Below are positions 37,076-46,288 of a stretch of 64,000 nucleotides of DNA, piece after piece. The stretch is from Ignavibacteriota bacterium (GTDB taxonomy: Bacteria; Bacteroidota; Ignavibacteria; Ignavibacteriales; Ignavibacteriaceae): positions 936,001 to 1,000,000 of the forward strand of contig CP053447.1 of NCBI GenBank assembly GCA_013285425.1. Direction: 5' to 3'. The position numbers were made by a program, and so were the translations under genes. Each line of letters starts with the position of its first letter. The first letter of the stretch is position 1. The notes below the pieces were generated by a model. It was not told the DNA's origin, searched no databases, and saw only the letters and a program-made list of their open reading frames with translations.

Positions 37076-37846
37076 TTAATAAAAAATAACCATCGTTGCT
37101 GCCGGTTTTGTAGGTAAGTAAAGATAGAGCAACCTTTGAAGAATTTTTTGAAAAGTAAAGATTAAAGTCTGTGTCTGGCTTGGTGTTTTTTTTTCTTCAA
37201 AAGAAATTATTGCGTGATTATCATCTTTATTTACAATATCCACATTATGAGTTGGGCAGTAAATATTTTTTAAAGGCTCAGATGATTTGAGGTCAATTTT
37301 TATTGATACATTATTTAATGGCTTAGCAGAAAACTTTTCAGTATTTAATGGATAAATATATTCGAATAAGTTATTGTCTGATTCCAGTATTTGAGAATAA
37401 CTAATTGAGATTTTCTTTTCACTTTTCGGCTCGATAGGAAAGATTCTTAATTTGAAAATATTCTGCTTACTATATTCAAGCAATGCTGGGTCTCTCATCT
37501 GTCTTACAATATCTTCATAAATCTTTCTCGCTTTTTCAGAGTCCAATAACTCGGCATTAGTCTCTTTTCCGTTTATAACCATCGAGAAATTATCTATCAC
37601 CGCTCCTTTTGGAATCGGGAAGATATAGAAACCTTCAAGCTGCAGGTTAGTTGGATTATAAAATGACTGATCAATTTTTGTAATTGCTGATTGCTCATCA
37701 ATTTTAACATCAACATTATGATAAACAACCTCTAATGGAAATGGATGCGGTAACGGATGAGGACGCGGAATTACAATAAATCCGTCAGCAAATAAATTTG
37801 ATTTAAGAAATAAAATTATTAGAAATATAAAAACTTTTGATTTCAT
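37076..37846 (-). CDS. VIT/VWA protein, N-terminal part with VIT domain (frameshifted)
   Basis: A 256-residue frame with a signal peptide (to about residue 20, SNLFA) and a vault/inter-alpha-trypsin (VIT) domain. Recognisable VIT features are VDVKIDEQSAITKIDQSFYN, GFYIFPIPKGAVIDNFSM and AELLDSEKARKIYEDIVRQ. About 40 residues before its stop the sequence loses its family character, at the nine-A run. In the frame one base shorter the text continues EEKNTKPDTDFNLYFSKNSS and then enters the VWA domain. Hence the true product is probably one chain of about 730 residues. The split could be an assembly error, a real mutation or slippage at the A run. Confidence 0.85.
   Translation of the reverse strand: MKSKVFIFLIILFLKSNLFADGFIVIPRPHPLPHPFPLEVVYHNVDVKIDEQSAITKIDQSFYNPTNLQLEGFYIFPIPKGAVIDNFSMVINGKETNAELLDSEKARKIYEDIVRQMRDPALLEYSKQNIFKLRIFPIEPKSEKKISISYSQILESDNNLFEYIYPLNTEKFSAKPLNNVSIKIDLKSSEPLKNIYCPTHNVDIVNKDDNHAIISFEEKKTPSQTQTLIFTFQKILQRLLYLYLPTKPAATMVIFY
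37186..37194 (-). other. Nine-A homopolymer at the VIT/VWA frameshift
   Basis: On the minus strand the coding sequence reads gaag followed by nine A. Removing one A restores a single open frame from the VIT domain to the VWA domain. Such runs are prone both to sequencing indels and to RNA-polymerase slippage. Confidence 0.85.
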
Positions 37847-37880
37847 TTTATTATTCCATTGTTATTACGGTGTTGCTTGT

Positions 37881-37929
37881 TCCGGCTTGCCGGGGTAGAA
37901 GAATAACCTTTCAACCTCGACAAGCTCAG
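37881..37929. repeat. Possible degenerate palindromic repeat
   Basis: The stretches tccggcttgccgg and cctcgacaagctcag lie between the VIT and VWA genes. The second resembles the tcgac...gctcag core of the 88-bp array and of dispersed repeats in this group. Only similarity by eye supports this. Confidence 0.4.
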
Positions 37930-37941
37930 TTAAGTATAAAC

Positions 37942-39069
37942 TTATTTGCTAAATGAATAATTCTTTTGTTTAGCTTGTTCTCTAATAGTTTTAATCATAA
38001 CAGCATCAAGAGTATTAGTATTTTTATTATCAAGCATCTTTTGTGAAATATATTTACTTCGTTCTTCGTTCAATTTATTTATTTTGGTTTGAATCTTTTC
38101 GCGCTCTTTACTCATTTTATCAATATAAGCCTTTCTTTCAGAAATACTCATCTTTTTCATCTCATCAGGTAGTTCCTCGTCTTTTAGTTCATCTAGTTTT
38201 ACTGAACCGTCCTTCTGTGCATCAACAAGATCCCATCCAGTATTTTTGTATTGGCTGCCGGATTTTGTTACTGATCTCTGAACCATTACTTCATTGCTTA
38301 AATTAATTGAGTTAGCATCCTGTTCTTGCTGTAATGCTTTTTTCTCTGTTCCATTGTAACCAAAAGCCAGATATGTTTTATTTAATTCCTGACCAAGTTT
38401 AATAATCTCAGTATCTTGTGGAGCATCAATATGAACTATATCTGCATTATGATCTATGTTCATATATTTCCCGTCAGAAATATCCGCAGCATCTTTCCAC
38501 ATTGTTCTGATTCCTTCATCATAATCTCCGCAATGAATTGTATTAACTACTATTCCTTTTTTAATCGCTTTTTTACAGACATCTTTATAATTAACCTCTC
38601 CTTGTGTAAATGGTTCATTGCCGGCAATAAAAATTATTTTTAATTCATCATTGCTTTTATTCCATTGAAGATTACTGATTGCATCCTGAATAACCTGTCC
38701 GCAATACTCCTGTCCGCCATTTGTTTTTAGCTTAAATAGTTCATCAGAGATTTTATCAAGATCCTGTGTAAACGGAGTTATTTTTCTTATATAACCTTCT
38801 TGTGGGGATAATCCGTCATTTCCATATTCATATAATGCAACAAATAATTCTATTGATTTCCCGTTTTTCTTTGATACAGCAAGTTCATTTACGATTTTCC
38901 ATAATTGGCTTTTTGCCTGATCAATTAAACCATCCATACTGCTGCTAGTATCCAAAAGAATTGCTAATTGTATGGAGGAATTATTCTTCTCATTATAAAT
39001 TGGTATTGAGTTAGCTTGGTTCCCTGTAAAAGTGATTAGAAAAATAAGCAGAACAAATAGTGATTTCAT
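37942..39069 (-). CDS. Secreted VWA-domain protein with C-terminal coiled coil
   Basis: A 375-residue protein with a signal peptide ending near residue 20. The VWA domain (about 32-215) has the metal site in LLDTSSSMDGLID and a second loop at KTNGGQEYCG. The last 100 residues are a charged helical region (MSISERKAYIDKMSKEREK) typical of a coiled coil. A strong AGGAGG site precedes the ATG. It lies between the VanX-type gene and the VIT/VWA gene on the same strand, so two VWA proteins may be made together. The function is unknown; VWA domains usually mediate protein-protein contact. Confidence 0.85.
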   Translation of the reverse strand: MKSLFVLLIFLITFTGNQANSIPIYNEKNNSSIQLAILLDTSSSMDGLIDQAKSQLWKIVNELAVSKKNGKSIELFVALYEYGNDGLSPQEGYIRKITPFTQDLDKISDELFKLKTNGGQEYCGQVIQDAISNLQWNKSNDELKIIFIAGNEPFTQGEVNYKDVCKKAIKKGIVVNTIHCGDYDEGIRTMWKDAADISDGKYMNIDHNADIVHIDAPQDTEIIKLGQELNKTYLAFGYNGTEKKALQQEQDANSINLSNEVMVQRSVTKSGSQYKNTGWDLVDAQKDGSVKLDELKDEELPDEMKKMSISERKAYIDKMSKEREKIQTKINKLNEERSKYISQKMLDNKNTNTLDAVMIKTIREQAKQKNYSFSK

Positions 39070-39172
39070 ACTACCTCCTGATATAAAGATTATTAATTTG
39101 CTGCTTTGACAAATAGTATCTGAGGTTTGTTCCAGTTATAATCCAAAAAAAAAGAAGAGAAAAATTATTGAC

Positions 39173-39916
39173 CTATTTAATTTCGAAATCAAAATAGGTA
39201 TCCGGATAAGGTTCATTTATTAAAGTAAAATGCCACCATTCTTCAGCAAGATTCTTAAAGCCGTATTTTTCCATTAAGGATTTAAGTAATAAACGGTTTG
39301 CTTTTTGCTGAGCACCGATTTCTTTGTTTAATGTATGTGAGAGCTGATGAAAACAATCGAATCCTGTTCCCATATCAAGTGAGTTGTCTTTAAATCGCTC
39401 ATCTATCGATTTAAAACATTCACACTGATCTTCAATATTATATTCAGGCTGATAGGGGATTGGTATTGAAACAATTGTTAAATCAATAGTACTTCCTCTG
39501 CTGTGTCCGGATTTTTTTGCGATATATCCATCAATAAACAAACGATCTTTATTCAAGTTTGGATAAAATTCCCTTTTGGTTAAAGTGTCTCTAAGATCTT
39601 CAGCCCATCTTACAAAATGATCAACTGCACGCTGCGGACGGTAAGCATCATATACTTTTAATGATAGATTAAACTGCCTTAGTTCAATTTGAACTTTTAA
39701 TAAAGAATCCGCTGCTGCCCTGGTTATGTAACATTTTTTTGCATTGTATCCATCTACCGGTGCCCCTATAAAATTATGATTTGTTGTATATCTTAAATCA
39801 AGAATAATATCAGGTATAACGTCTGTTATCTCAACAAATCCCTTTGGTAAATTTTGGGTAAAAAGATTTTTTGATAGAAATACAAATAAAAGAATTAGTA
39901 GAAAAGATTGTTTCAT
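39173..39916 (-). CDS. D-Ala-D-Ala dipeptidase, VanX/DdpX type (M15)
   Basis: A 247-residue exported M15D peptidase. A signal peptide ends near residue 20. The zinc site is built from SGHSRGSTIDLT (His and Asp) and EEWWHFTL (His) with the catalytic Glu just before it. The Arg motif is VYDAYRPQRAV, and DMGTGFDCF is also conserved. It hydrolyses D-Ala-D-Ala dipeptide. Because it carries a signal peptide and has no vanA/vanH neighbours, recycling of wall peptides is a better explanation than vancomycin resistance. It lies 14 bp after the cytochrome operon, so it may be read through with it. Confidence 0.92.
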   Translation of the reverse strand: MKQSFLLILLFVFLSKNLFTQNLPKGFVEITDVIPDIILDLRYTTNHNFIGAPVDGYNAKKCYITRAAADSLLKVQIELRQFNLSLKVYDAYRPQRAVDHFVRWAEDLRDTLTKREFYPNLNKDRLFIDGYIAKKSGHSRGSTIDLTIVSIPIPYQPEYNIEDQCECFKSIDERFKDNSLDMGTGFDCFHQLSHTLNKEIGAQQKANRLLLKSLMEKYGFKNLAEEWWHFTLINEPYPDTYFDFEIK

Positions 39917-39930
39917 TTAATGTTTATTGA

Positions 39931-41427
39931 TTATTCAGTCTTCCAATGGCAATCTGTGCAAAGCTGTTTTTCTGTTGCTTTTTCTAAATCGACCGGATGA
40001 ATAAAATTTAATCCATTAAGATCTACACGTGTAATTCCATTATTATCTGTTTGCGAGATAATTTTATGGCAGCTATTACAGTCGTTAGAAATTACTTTAC
40101 CATCGTCGCTAATATGGTTTCCGTCATGGCATCTAAAACAGCCGGGTGTATAAACATGCGATATGTTATTTGGAAAATGCTTCCAATCAGCGTTCATATA
40201 TGTAAAATAATTTCTTGCATAAATTGCTTTTACCACTTCAATACTTTTTGAAATATTTTCTTTTTTTGATTTATAGATATCCGGATAGTTTGCAATATAG
40301 AAGTCATTAATTCTTTGTTGAATACTTTCCAATGCCTGTTGTTTCGTAAAATATTTATCTTCTAAAACTTCAACCGAAAGGCTTTTTATGAAAGGGAGAG
40401 TTTCATCTATTTGATTGCCAGCCATCATTTTGTTCATCATTTTATCAGGTTGATGATATATATGTGAAGGACGATTATGACAGTCAATGCAATCCATTGT
40501 TCTTAAATTCTGAGGATTAAAATTATTCTCGTTAAAATCTGCCTGCTTATTTCTGAAAATGGTTTCTTTTCCGTCTTTAGTTGTAACTTTAACCCAGGGG
40601 ATTTCTAACCTTCGCTCATCAGTGTGAATATATGATATCTTATTATCAGGATTTGCATGCCAATGAATTCCTTCGATAGATTCAAACTTACTTTTTCCTC
40701 CGCCGATTTTTATCAACATACTAATATTGGATTTAGTATTCTTTTCATCTGAAAGATAATAAGTATAATCTACTTTAGTTTCATTGTAGAAAAGCGAAGG
40801 AGTATGACATTGTTCGCAAGTTCCTTCAGCAGGTCTTAATTCCTTAACCGGTGTTCCGATAGGTCTTGAATATTTATTGAAGATAACCGAGTAAACCTGA
40901 TAGGCTCCGGAAAACTTGGACTTAACATACCAACTTGTACCTGAACCAATATGGCAGCCAACACAACCGACTCTGGAATGCGGTGAATCTAAATATGCAG
41001 TATATTCCGGTTCCATTACTGTATGACAAACGGTTCCGCAAAACTCATCTGACTCAGTATATTCATATGCCTTAAAGCTGCCGAAAGCAGAAAAAAGTAA
41101 CAGCACTATGGTTCCAATTGAAAAGGTTACGAACATTGCTCTCTTCTTTGGATCATTTAAATCAATGACCGGCAATTTCTGTGATCTGAATTTACCATGC
41201 TTTTCTCTTTTTCTTTCTCGGATAATTCCATATGCAATCAGCAACAAACCGGCAATTAGAATTGAAGGCAGTATAATGTATGTGAGAATCCCCATATAAG
41301 TATTTTCTTCACTGCTGAATAAATCCAGAATGAAAAGAAAAATAATCAGACCAAAACTTAACAGGGCAATAGCCGCACCGGTAAGTGTGATTGGATTATA
41401 AACATAATGGGGAAATACTCTTTTCAT
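39931..41427 (-). CDS. NapC/NirT-type heptaheme cytochrome c
   Basis: About 498 residues. Three hydrophobic helices near residues 15-130 anchor the protein in the inner membrane. The last runs into CGTVCH, a CxxxCH-type first heme site, followed by VMEPEYTAYLDSPHSRV as in the NapC/NirT/NrfH group. Six CxxCH motifs follow: CVGCH, CEQCH, CIDCH, CFRCH, CNSCH and CTDCH. Such proteins take electrons from menaquinol and pass them to periplasmic or outer carriers. The frame reaches a TTG at 41439, but the ATG at 41427 has a GAGG site in front and is chosen. It is the third gene of an operon after a 13-heme cytochrome b fusion. Confidence 0.9.
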   Translation of the reverse strand: MKRVFPHYVYNPITLTGAAIALLSFGLIIFLFILDLFSSEENTYMGILTYIILPSILIAGLLLIAYGIIRERKREKHGKFRSQKLPVIDLNDPKKRAMFVTFSIGTIVLLLFSAFGSFKAYEYTESDEFCGTVCHTVMEPEYTAYLDSPHSRVGCVGCHIGSGTSWYVKSKFSGAYQVYSVIFNKYSRPIGTPVKELRPAEGTCEQCHTPSLFYNETKVDYTYYLSDEKNTKSNISMLIKIGGGKSKFESIEGIHWHANPDNKISYIHTDERRLEIPWVKVTTKDGKETIFRNKQADFNENNFNPQNLRTMDCIDCHNRPSHIYHQPDKMMNKMMAGNQIDETLPFIKSLSVEVLEDKYFTKQQALESIQQRINDFYIANYPDIYKSKKENISKSIEVVKAIYARNYFTYMNADWKHFPNNISHVYTPGCFRCHDGNHISDDGKVISNDCNSCHKIISQTDNNGITRVDLNGLNFIHPVDLEKATEKQLCTDCHWKTE

Positions 41428-41493
41428 ATTATTCCTCAATAATAGTTTAAGGAAAACAAATAATGATATTCAAATTAAGAATTAAAGTAGAAT

Positions 41494-43707
41494 TTAAGAT
41501 TGAACGTCATCTGAATTTTGTTCAGACTTCATTCTTTCTTCAGCTTGTTTCTTTTTGATTCTTTCAAGTTCAAGCGGATGCTCTTCCGCCATTTCTGCTT
41601 CAGTAATTGTACCCTTGAACCATGCCAAGCTCATAGGATAAATATCCGGATTAAAAATAACAAAATAAAAATGCCAGACTACTATTGCTAAAAATGCAAG
41701 CCAGGCTTCATAATAATGAATAGTTCTTGCAATATCCCAATCAAGTTTTGAGAATAAACCGATGTAATCAATATAAAACCACATCAATAAACCAGTGACT
41801 GACATAACAATTGTTCCCCAGACCAAAGCCCAGTATTCAGCTTTTTCAACATAACTAAATCTATCCAGTTTTGGTTTTAGTTTTGAGAAACCAAGATTAT
41901 ACTTAGCCACTCCTATTGCATCAGTAAAATCTTTAAGAGTTGGGAATAGATCCTTTACTAACTGACGACCTCTTTGTGTAAATGCAATATAATAAATATG
42001 ATATAGGCTAACTGAAATCATTGCAACAGCCGCAATTCTGTGAACCCAGCTTCTATAAATAAAAACATCAGACCAAATATCTGTAATATGTGAAACCCAC
42101 CAGGCGTTTGGATATCTTAACATAAATCCGGTCAGAACTAAAATCATAAAACTGACAGCCATTACAGCATGCTGTATTCTCTCATTTACCGACATTCTTA
42201 AATATAATGCATGTCCGTGTTCTTCTTCTACAATATGACCACGCTGTTTTAATTTCTTAATCTTGGATTTTTTTATGAAATCAAGAAAATTATGAAGGAA
42301 CATTCCGCCAATAACTGAAATAAGTAAAGTGATATAAATATAAGATATCCAATAAAGGATTGGCTCATCTTCTTTTTCCAGTGTTACGTGAATAGTGCCT
42401 TTTGTAAAGGTTTCATTAGCTCCCGGATGGCAGGAACCACAGGTCTTTACAAGGTTAGCTTTATAAATTGTCGAAGTAGGATCAGAAGAAGGTTTAATAT
42501 TATGTACGCCATGGCAGCTTGCACAATTTGCAACAGTAGCAGATCCGCCGCTTAATGCTAATCCATGATATGATTCAGAGAAAGTTTTATATCTATTAGC
42601 AGACAATCCGTATTTTTCAGAAAGAGCAACGGATTCATGGCAAGGTGAACAAACTTGTCTTGACAAATTCTGAAAAGCAACCGGTGAGTTAGGATCATCA
42701 ACACGCAGAATATTATGTTCACCATGACAGTTTGTACAAGATGGTGCATCACTATTACCTTTAGCAACTAATTGACCATGAATACTCTCTAAATATTCAT
42801 TCTTTATGGAACTATGACATTTTCCACAAGTGTTTGGGATATTTATTCTGTAAACGCTTGATTGTGAATTAGTAGGTTTCAAAATATCATGAGATTCGTG
42901 ACAATCTATACAACTTGCCGCATCTCCATTTTTATCTTTATGTAATGCCAAACCGTGCACACTTTTATCATAAGCATGAATAAAACCAGCAGAAGGAGTG
43001 GTTCTTTTCTTAACATCATCATCATCCAGATGACAGGATAAACAAAGCTTTTCCTGAGTAATTTTTTTATCAACTTTATTATCACCAAAGGCTGATGTTG
43101 TTATCGGGGATTTATGACAAGTAATACAATCAGGTGCTGTCTTATCCCCATCTTTGAAAGCACTACCATGGTTTGAAGCTAAATATTGCTGAGTTTCTTC
43201 TTTATGACAATTACTGCAGGAAGTTGTTAAATTATTTTTATTCCATTTACTTTTTGGATTATTTAAACTTACAACATCATGAATGCCGTGACAATTTTTA
43301 CAAGAAGTATCAGAGGATTTTCCATTACCCATTGATTTAATTATCTGAGGGTGGAATGTATGTTTAGTAAGTTCCTTCTGATGACAGCTGATACATTTAA
43401 CTTCCTGTATATTTTCAGCATGCGGCATTGCTTCAGGATCGAAACCTTTATGACACGATACACAGCTTAATTTTGAGTGAGAAGAGTTTTTGAAAATATT
43501 TTCATCAACAAAAAGGGAAATTTCCTTTCCCTTTTTTTCCATAGTGAGTTCATTATCACTATGGCACGTTAAACAGTCATCATTCGATTGAGCATATATT
43601 TTTGAGGGTAAAATAACTAATCCGATTACAAGGAGGGTATGTATTATATTTAAGATGTTTGGGAAGCATCTTATTTTTTTCTCGTCTGATGATGATTTAA
43701 GTGCCAT
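41494..43707 (-). CDS. 13-heme cytochrome c / cytochrome b561 fusion (CbcL-like)
   Basis: A 737-residue protein that joins a periplasmic multiheme part and a membrane cytochrome b. After a signal or anchor helix (about 20-39) there are 13 CxxCH motifs between about 45 and 430, in order CLTCH, CVSCH, CISCH, CKNCH, CSNCH, CITCH, CLSCH, CIDCH, CGKCH, CTNCH, CSPCH, CASCH, CGSCH. Residues about 455-700 carry a helix plus a four-helix formate-dehydrogenase-gamma/b561-type domain with heme-ligand His in NERIQHAVMAV, RSWVHRIAAV, SLYHIYYI and VVWHFYFV. Geobacter CbcL has the same order of parts with nine c hemes and oxidises menaquinol for extracellular electron transfer. A similar role here is inferred. 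It lies 21 bp after the monoheme gene. Confidence 0.92.
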   Translation of the reverse strand: MALKSSSDEKKIRCFPNILNIIHTLLVIGLVILPSKIYAQSNDDCLTCHSDNELTMEKKGKEISLFVDENIFKNSSHSKLSCVSCHKGFDPEAMPHAENIQEVKCISCHQKELTKHTFHPQIIKSMGNGKSSDTSCKNCHGIHDVVSLNNPKSKWNKNNLTTSCSNCHKEETQQYLASNHGSAFKDGDKTAPDCITCHKSPITTSAFGDNKVDKKITQEKLCLSCHLDDDDVKKRTTPSAGFIHAYDKSVHGLALHKDKNGDAASCIDCHESHDILKPTNSQSSVYRINIPNTCGKCHSSIKNEYLESIHGQLVAKGNSDAPSCTNCHGEHNILRVDDPNSPVAFQNLSRQVCSPCHESVALSEKYGLSANRYKTFSESYHGLALSGGSATVANCASCHGVHNIKPSSDPTSTIYKANLVKTCGSCHPGANETFTKGTIHVTLEKEDEPILYWISYIYITLLISVIGGMFLHNFLDFIKKSKIKKLKQRGHIVEEEHGHALYLRMSVNERIQHAVMAVSFMILVLTGFMLRYPNAWWVSHITDIWSDVFIYRSWVHRIAAVAMISVSLYHIYYIAFTQRGRQLVKDLFPTLKDFTDAIGVAKYNLGFSKLKPKLDRFSYVEKAEYWALVWGTIVMSVTGLLMWFYIDYIGLFSKLDWDIARTIHYYEAWLAFLAIVVWHFYFVIFNPDIYPMSLAWFKGTITEAEMAEEHPLELERIKKKQAEERMKSEQNSDDVQS

Positions 43708-43728
43708 AGTTGATAAACTTAAACCTGA

Positions 43729-44070
43729 CTATTCTCCTTTAAGTGTTAATAACCAGTCAACCAATACTTTAAGATCCTCGTCACTTCCTTTAAAAGAAGA
43801 TTTATGGTCTTTATCGCTTAACTTAGCTTCTTTCTTCAAATATTTTGTTAAAAACTCAGCAGTGTTATCTTTTCCTACTGATGAAAGATCTGAAGCATCA
43901 GATTTTTTCGATTCAATCCCAACTGATTTAACTGTATGGCACATTTGGCATTTATTATCAACAAATACCTTTTTGCCATCACCGTCAGCTTGATCAGCAA
44001 CAATGAAAGCAAATCCATACAAAGCTACTATTGTTATAATTAAACCAAAATAAATCAATATATTTTTCAT
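43729..44070 (-). CDS. Monoheme c-type cytochrome
   Basis: A 113-residue protein with one N-terminal helix (about 5-27) that acts as a membrane anchor or signal, and one CQMCH heme motif at about residue 41. The helical rest with WLLTLKG at the end fits a small class I cytochrome c. It opens the cytochrome operon, 21 bp before the 13-heme fusion gene. It may shuttle electrons between the membrane oxidase and other periplasmic carriers. A weak -24/-12-like site lies about 55 bp upstream. Confidence 0.88.
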   Translation of the reverse strand: MKNILIYFGLIITIVALYGFAFIVADQADGDGKKVFVDNKCQMCHTVKSVGIESKKSDASDLSSVGKDNTAEFLTKYLKKEAKLSDKDHKSSFKGSDEDLKVLVDWLLTLKGE

Positions 44071-44124
44071 TTATTATTTATCCTTTGATTATTGTTAGTT
44101 ATCGATTTTTTTTACTTGCATATT

Positions 44125-44141
44125 TACAATTAGAATACCAA
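44125..44141 (-). promoter_or_regulatory. Possible sigma-54 (-24/-12) promoter of the cytochrome operon
   Basis: The minus strand reads ttggtattctaattgta: a TTGG element, ten bases, then GT in place of GC. It is about 55 bp before the monoheme gene start. The -12 part deviates from TTGCA. It is listed because a sigma-54 activator lies two genes upstream. Confidence 0.3.
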
Positions 44142-44338
44142 AACTAATTTACAATTATTTGCTAAAAATCCAATATTTTTATTATTCAGATTTGTTAAAT
44201 TCTCAGCTTTGGGAAGCTCTTTTTGCATTGGTTCGCATATTTTAGAATAACTTTCGAAATATTGCTTGCTGACAATAATTTTATCAAATCGTTTTTAATT
44301 TACTACAAGCGTGCATTTTTTTATAAACAATTTTAATA

Positions 44339-44698
44339 TTAGTTAGCAGGCAGCAGCAGCGGTATCTTTGATGAAATATCGTTAAGGTCAAAAGGTTTAT
44401 AAAAGATTTCGTTCACAAACTTTTTAATTTCATTTTCTCTACCCAGATTTTTATCGTTAAATACATAAGTTAAAATCAAGGGAAGATCATTTTTACATTT
44501 TTTTATTTGTTCACACAATTTTATGATTTCGTTGTTTGGCGCTATGTCAAGTATAACAAGATCAGCAGAATTACTACATACCAAAGATGATACAACTTCC
44601 AAATCTGTAGTTGTTACCACTTTATACTGAGTCTGCAGATATAACAACAGACTATAGCATAAACTGAAATCAGGACTGAAGATTACTATATTTTTCAT
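44339..44698 (-). CDS. Stand-alone response-regulator receiver-like protein
   Basis: A 119-residue receiver fold. The phosphoacceptor candidate is Asp51 in ADLVILDIAPN, and the conserved Lys is in FYKPFDL near residue 100. The usual pair of acidic residues at the N-terminal end of strand 1 is reduced to a single Asp10 (FSPDFS), so metal binding may be weak. There is no output domain. It lies between the cytochrome operon and the NtrC-type activator gene and may bridge the sensor kinase to a protein target. A phosphorylation role is plausible but not certain. Confidence 0.7.
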   Translation of the reverse strand: MKNIVIFSPDFSLCYSLLLYLQTQYKVVTTTDLEVVSSLVCSNSADLVILDIAPNNEIIKLCEQIKKCKNDLPLILTYVFNDKNLGRENEIKKFVNEIFYKPFDLNDISSKIPLLLPAN

Positions 44699-44744
44699 AT
44701 TTTGATTATTGGAACTTTCCCCTTTGGAAAAGTCTTAATAGTTT

Positions 44745-44761
44745 TACTATTTGTGTGCCAA
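44745..44761 (-). promoter_or_regulatory. Possible sigma-54 promoter of the receiver gene
   Basis: The minus strand reads ttggcacacaaatagta. The -24 part TTGGCAC is a perfect match to the sigma-54 consensus, and GT is found ten bases after GG where GC is expected. It lies about 47 bp before the receiver gene start, right for a promoter. Confidence 0.4.
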
Positions 44762-44920
44762 GTGTGATAAATGCTAAATATGGTAGGTAATCAATGATTT
44801 ATTGATTAAAAGTAAAAATAAAAGATTTAGTATTCTCGCTAATGGTAATGATAAAAAACGCTTTTTAATTATTGAGAATGTATTTGAAAAACATTTAAGA
44901 TTAAAAAAATATTGCCTGAA

Positions 44921-46276
44921 CTAAATTTTAATATCCAATTCTTTTAGTTTTCTGTAGAGAGTTGATAATCCAACCTTTAATGCATCAGCAGTTTTTTCTT
45001 TGTTATTTTCATTGCTTTCAAGTGCACGAAGAATAAAATCTCTTTCAAACTTTCTAACAGATTCATCAAGTGAGCCGTTAAAAGAAAAATCATATTCATC
45101 TGCCTTAGGTTTAAACGAGGCAGGTAATTCCTGTATTGTTATCAAATCACTTTTACAAAAGATTACTGCTCTTTCAATAACATTTTCAAGCTCCCGTACT
45201 TCACCTTTCCATTCATGACTCATTATTGCTCTCATTGCTTCGTTATCAATTCCCTTAATATTTTTGTTTAATTCTTTTCTGTATTTATCAAGGAAATGAT
45301 CTGCTAACAACGGAATATCTTCCTCACGCTCTTTTAATGATGGAAGGTGAATATCTATTACATTAATTCTGTAATAAAGGTCCTCTCTGAATCTACCTGC
45401 TTTTACTTCCTCTTCCAGATTACGATTTGTTGTAGTTATGAATCTTGCATTTACTGGCAGTGATATAGTTGTTCCAACAGGTGTGTATTCTTTTTCCTGA
45501 ATAGCTCTTAAAAGTTTTACCTGCAGTTGAGGCGGCATCTCGCTTATCTCATCAAGAAATAATGTACCTCCGTTGGCAGCTTTCATATATCCTTCTTTAT
45601 CTGAAATAGCACCGGTAAATGCACCTTTCTTATGTCCGAAAAGTTCACTTTCAATCAGGTTTTCTGAAATAGCTCCGCAATTAACAGCTATGAATGGTTT
45701 ATTTTTTCTATGACTTTTATAATGTAGTGCGCGGGCAACTAATTCTTTTCCCGTACCGCTGTTTCCACTGATTAAGACAGTTGAATCAGTTTCGGCTACA
45801 GCTTCAATCATCTCATAAATTTTTTTAATACTTGCACTTTTACCGACAATATTTTCAAAATCATACTTTCTATGAATTTCCTCACGAAGAATTTTATTTT
45901 CAGAAAGCAGATCTTTTACTTCGAAAAGCCGTTGTACTTTGATTATCAATTCATCAAATTCAACTGGTTTTAAGATGTAATCATTGGCTCCGTTTCTTAA
46001 TGCAGTGATAGCTGTATCTAAAGATCCAAAAGCTGTTATTATTATCACCGAGGTTTGAAAATTTATAGTTTTGATTTTTTCAAGAAGTTCTGTGCCTTTC
46101 ATTAATGGCATTTCAATATCTGTTATCACAAGATCAAAATGATTTGCTAAAATCTTTTCGTAAGCAGTTTTACCGTTCTCAGCCTTATCAACCTGGTAGC
46201 CTTCTTTTTCAAGAATATAGAATAAAGAATCCCTGATTATTTCTTCGTCGTCAACTACTAAAATTTTATTTGCCAT
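44921..46276 (-). CDS. Sigma-54-dependent response regulator, NtrC family
   Basis: A 451-residue activator with three domains. The receiver (1-120) has acidic DDEE at 9-12 and the phosphoacceptor Asp53 in LVITDIEMP. The AAA+ domain (about 140-375) shows [15 protein letters not shown] (Walker A), the sigma-54 contact loop [10 protein letters not shown] and Walker [12 protein letters not shown]. The Fis-type helix-turn-helix at the end has [20 protein letters not shown]. It would activate sigma-54 promoters in response to its kinase, whose gene lies 12 bp upstream on the same transcript. The receiver gene and cytochrome operon downstream are likely targets, given -24-like sites before both. Confidence 0.95.
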   Translation of the reverse strand: MANKILVVDDEEIIRDSLFYILEKEGYQVDKAENGKTAYEKILANHFDLVITDIEMPLMKGTELLEKIKTINFQTSVIIITAFGSLDTAITALRNGANDYILKPVEFDELIIKVQRLFEVKDLLSENKILREEIHRKYDFENIVGKSASIKKIYEMIEAVAETDSTVLISGNSGTGKELVARALHYKSHRKNKPFIAVNCGAISENLIESELFGHKKGAFTGAISDKEGYMKAANGGTLFLDEISEMPPQLQVKLLRAIQEKEYTPVGTTISLPVNARFITTTNRNLEEEVKAGRFREDLYYRINVIDIHLPSLKEREEDIPLLADHFLDKYRKELNKNIKGIDNEAMRAIMSHEWKGEVRELENVIERAVIFCKSDLITIQELPASFKPKADEYDFSFNGSLDESVRKFERDFILRALESNENNKEKTADALKVGLSTLYRKLKELDIKI

Positions 46277-46288
46277 TTTTATCCTGAG

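Noticed and set aside
39173..39916. Vancomycin-resistance function for the VanX-type gene
   Set aside because: No vanA, vanH or VanRS-like genes are present and the protein is exported, so wall-peptide recycling is more likely.
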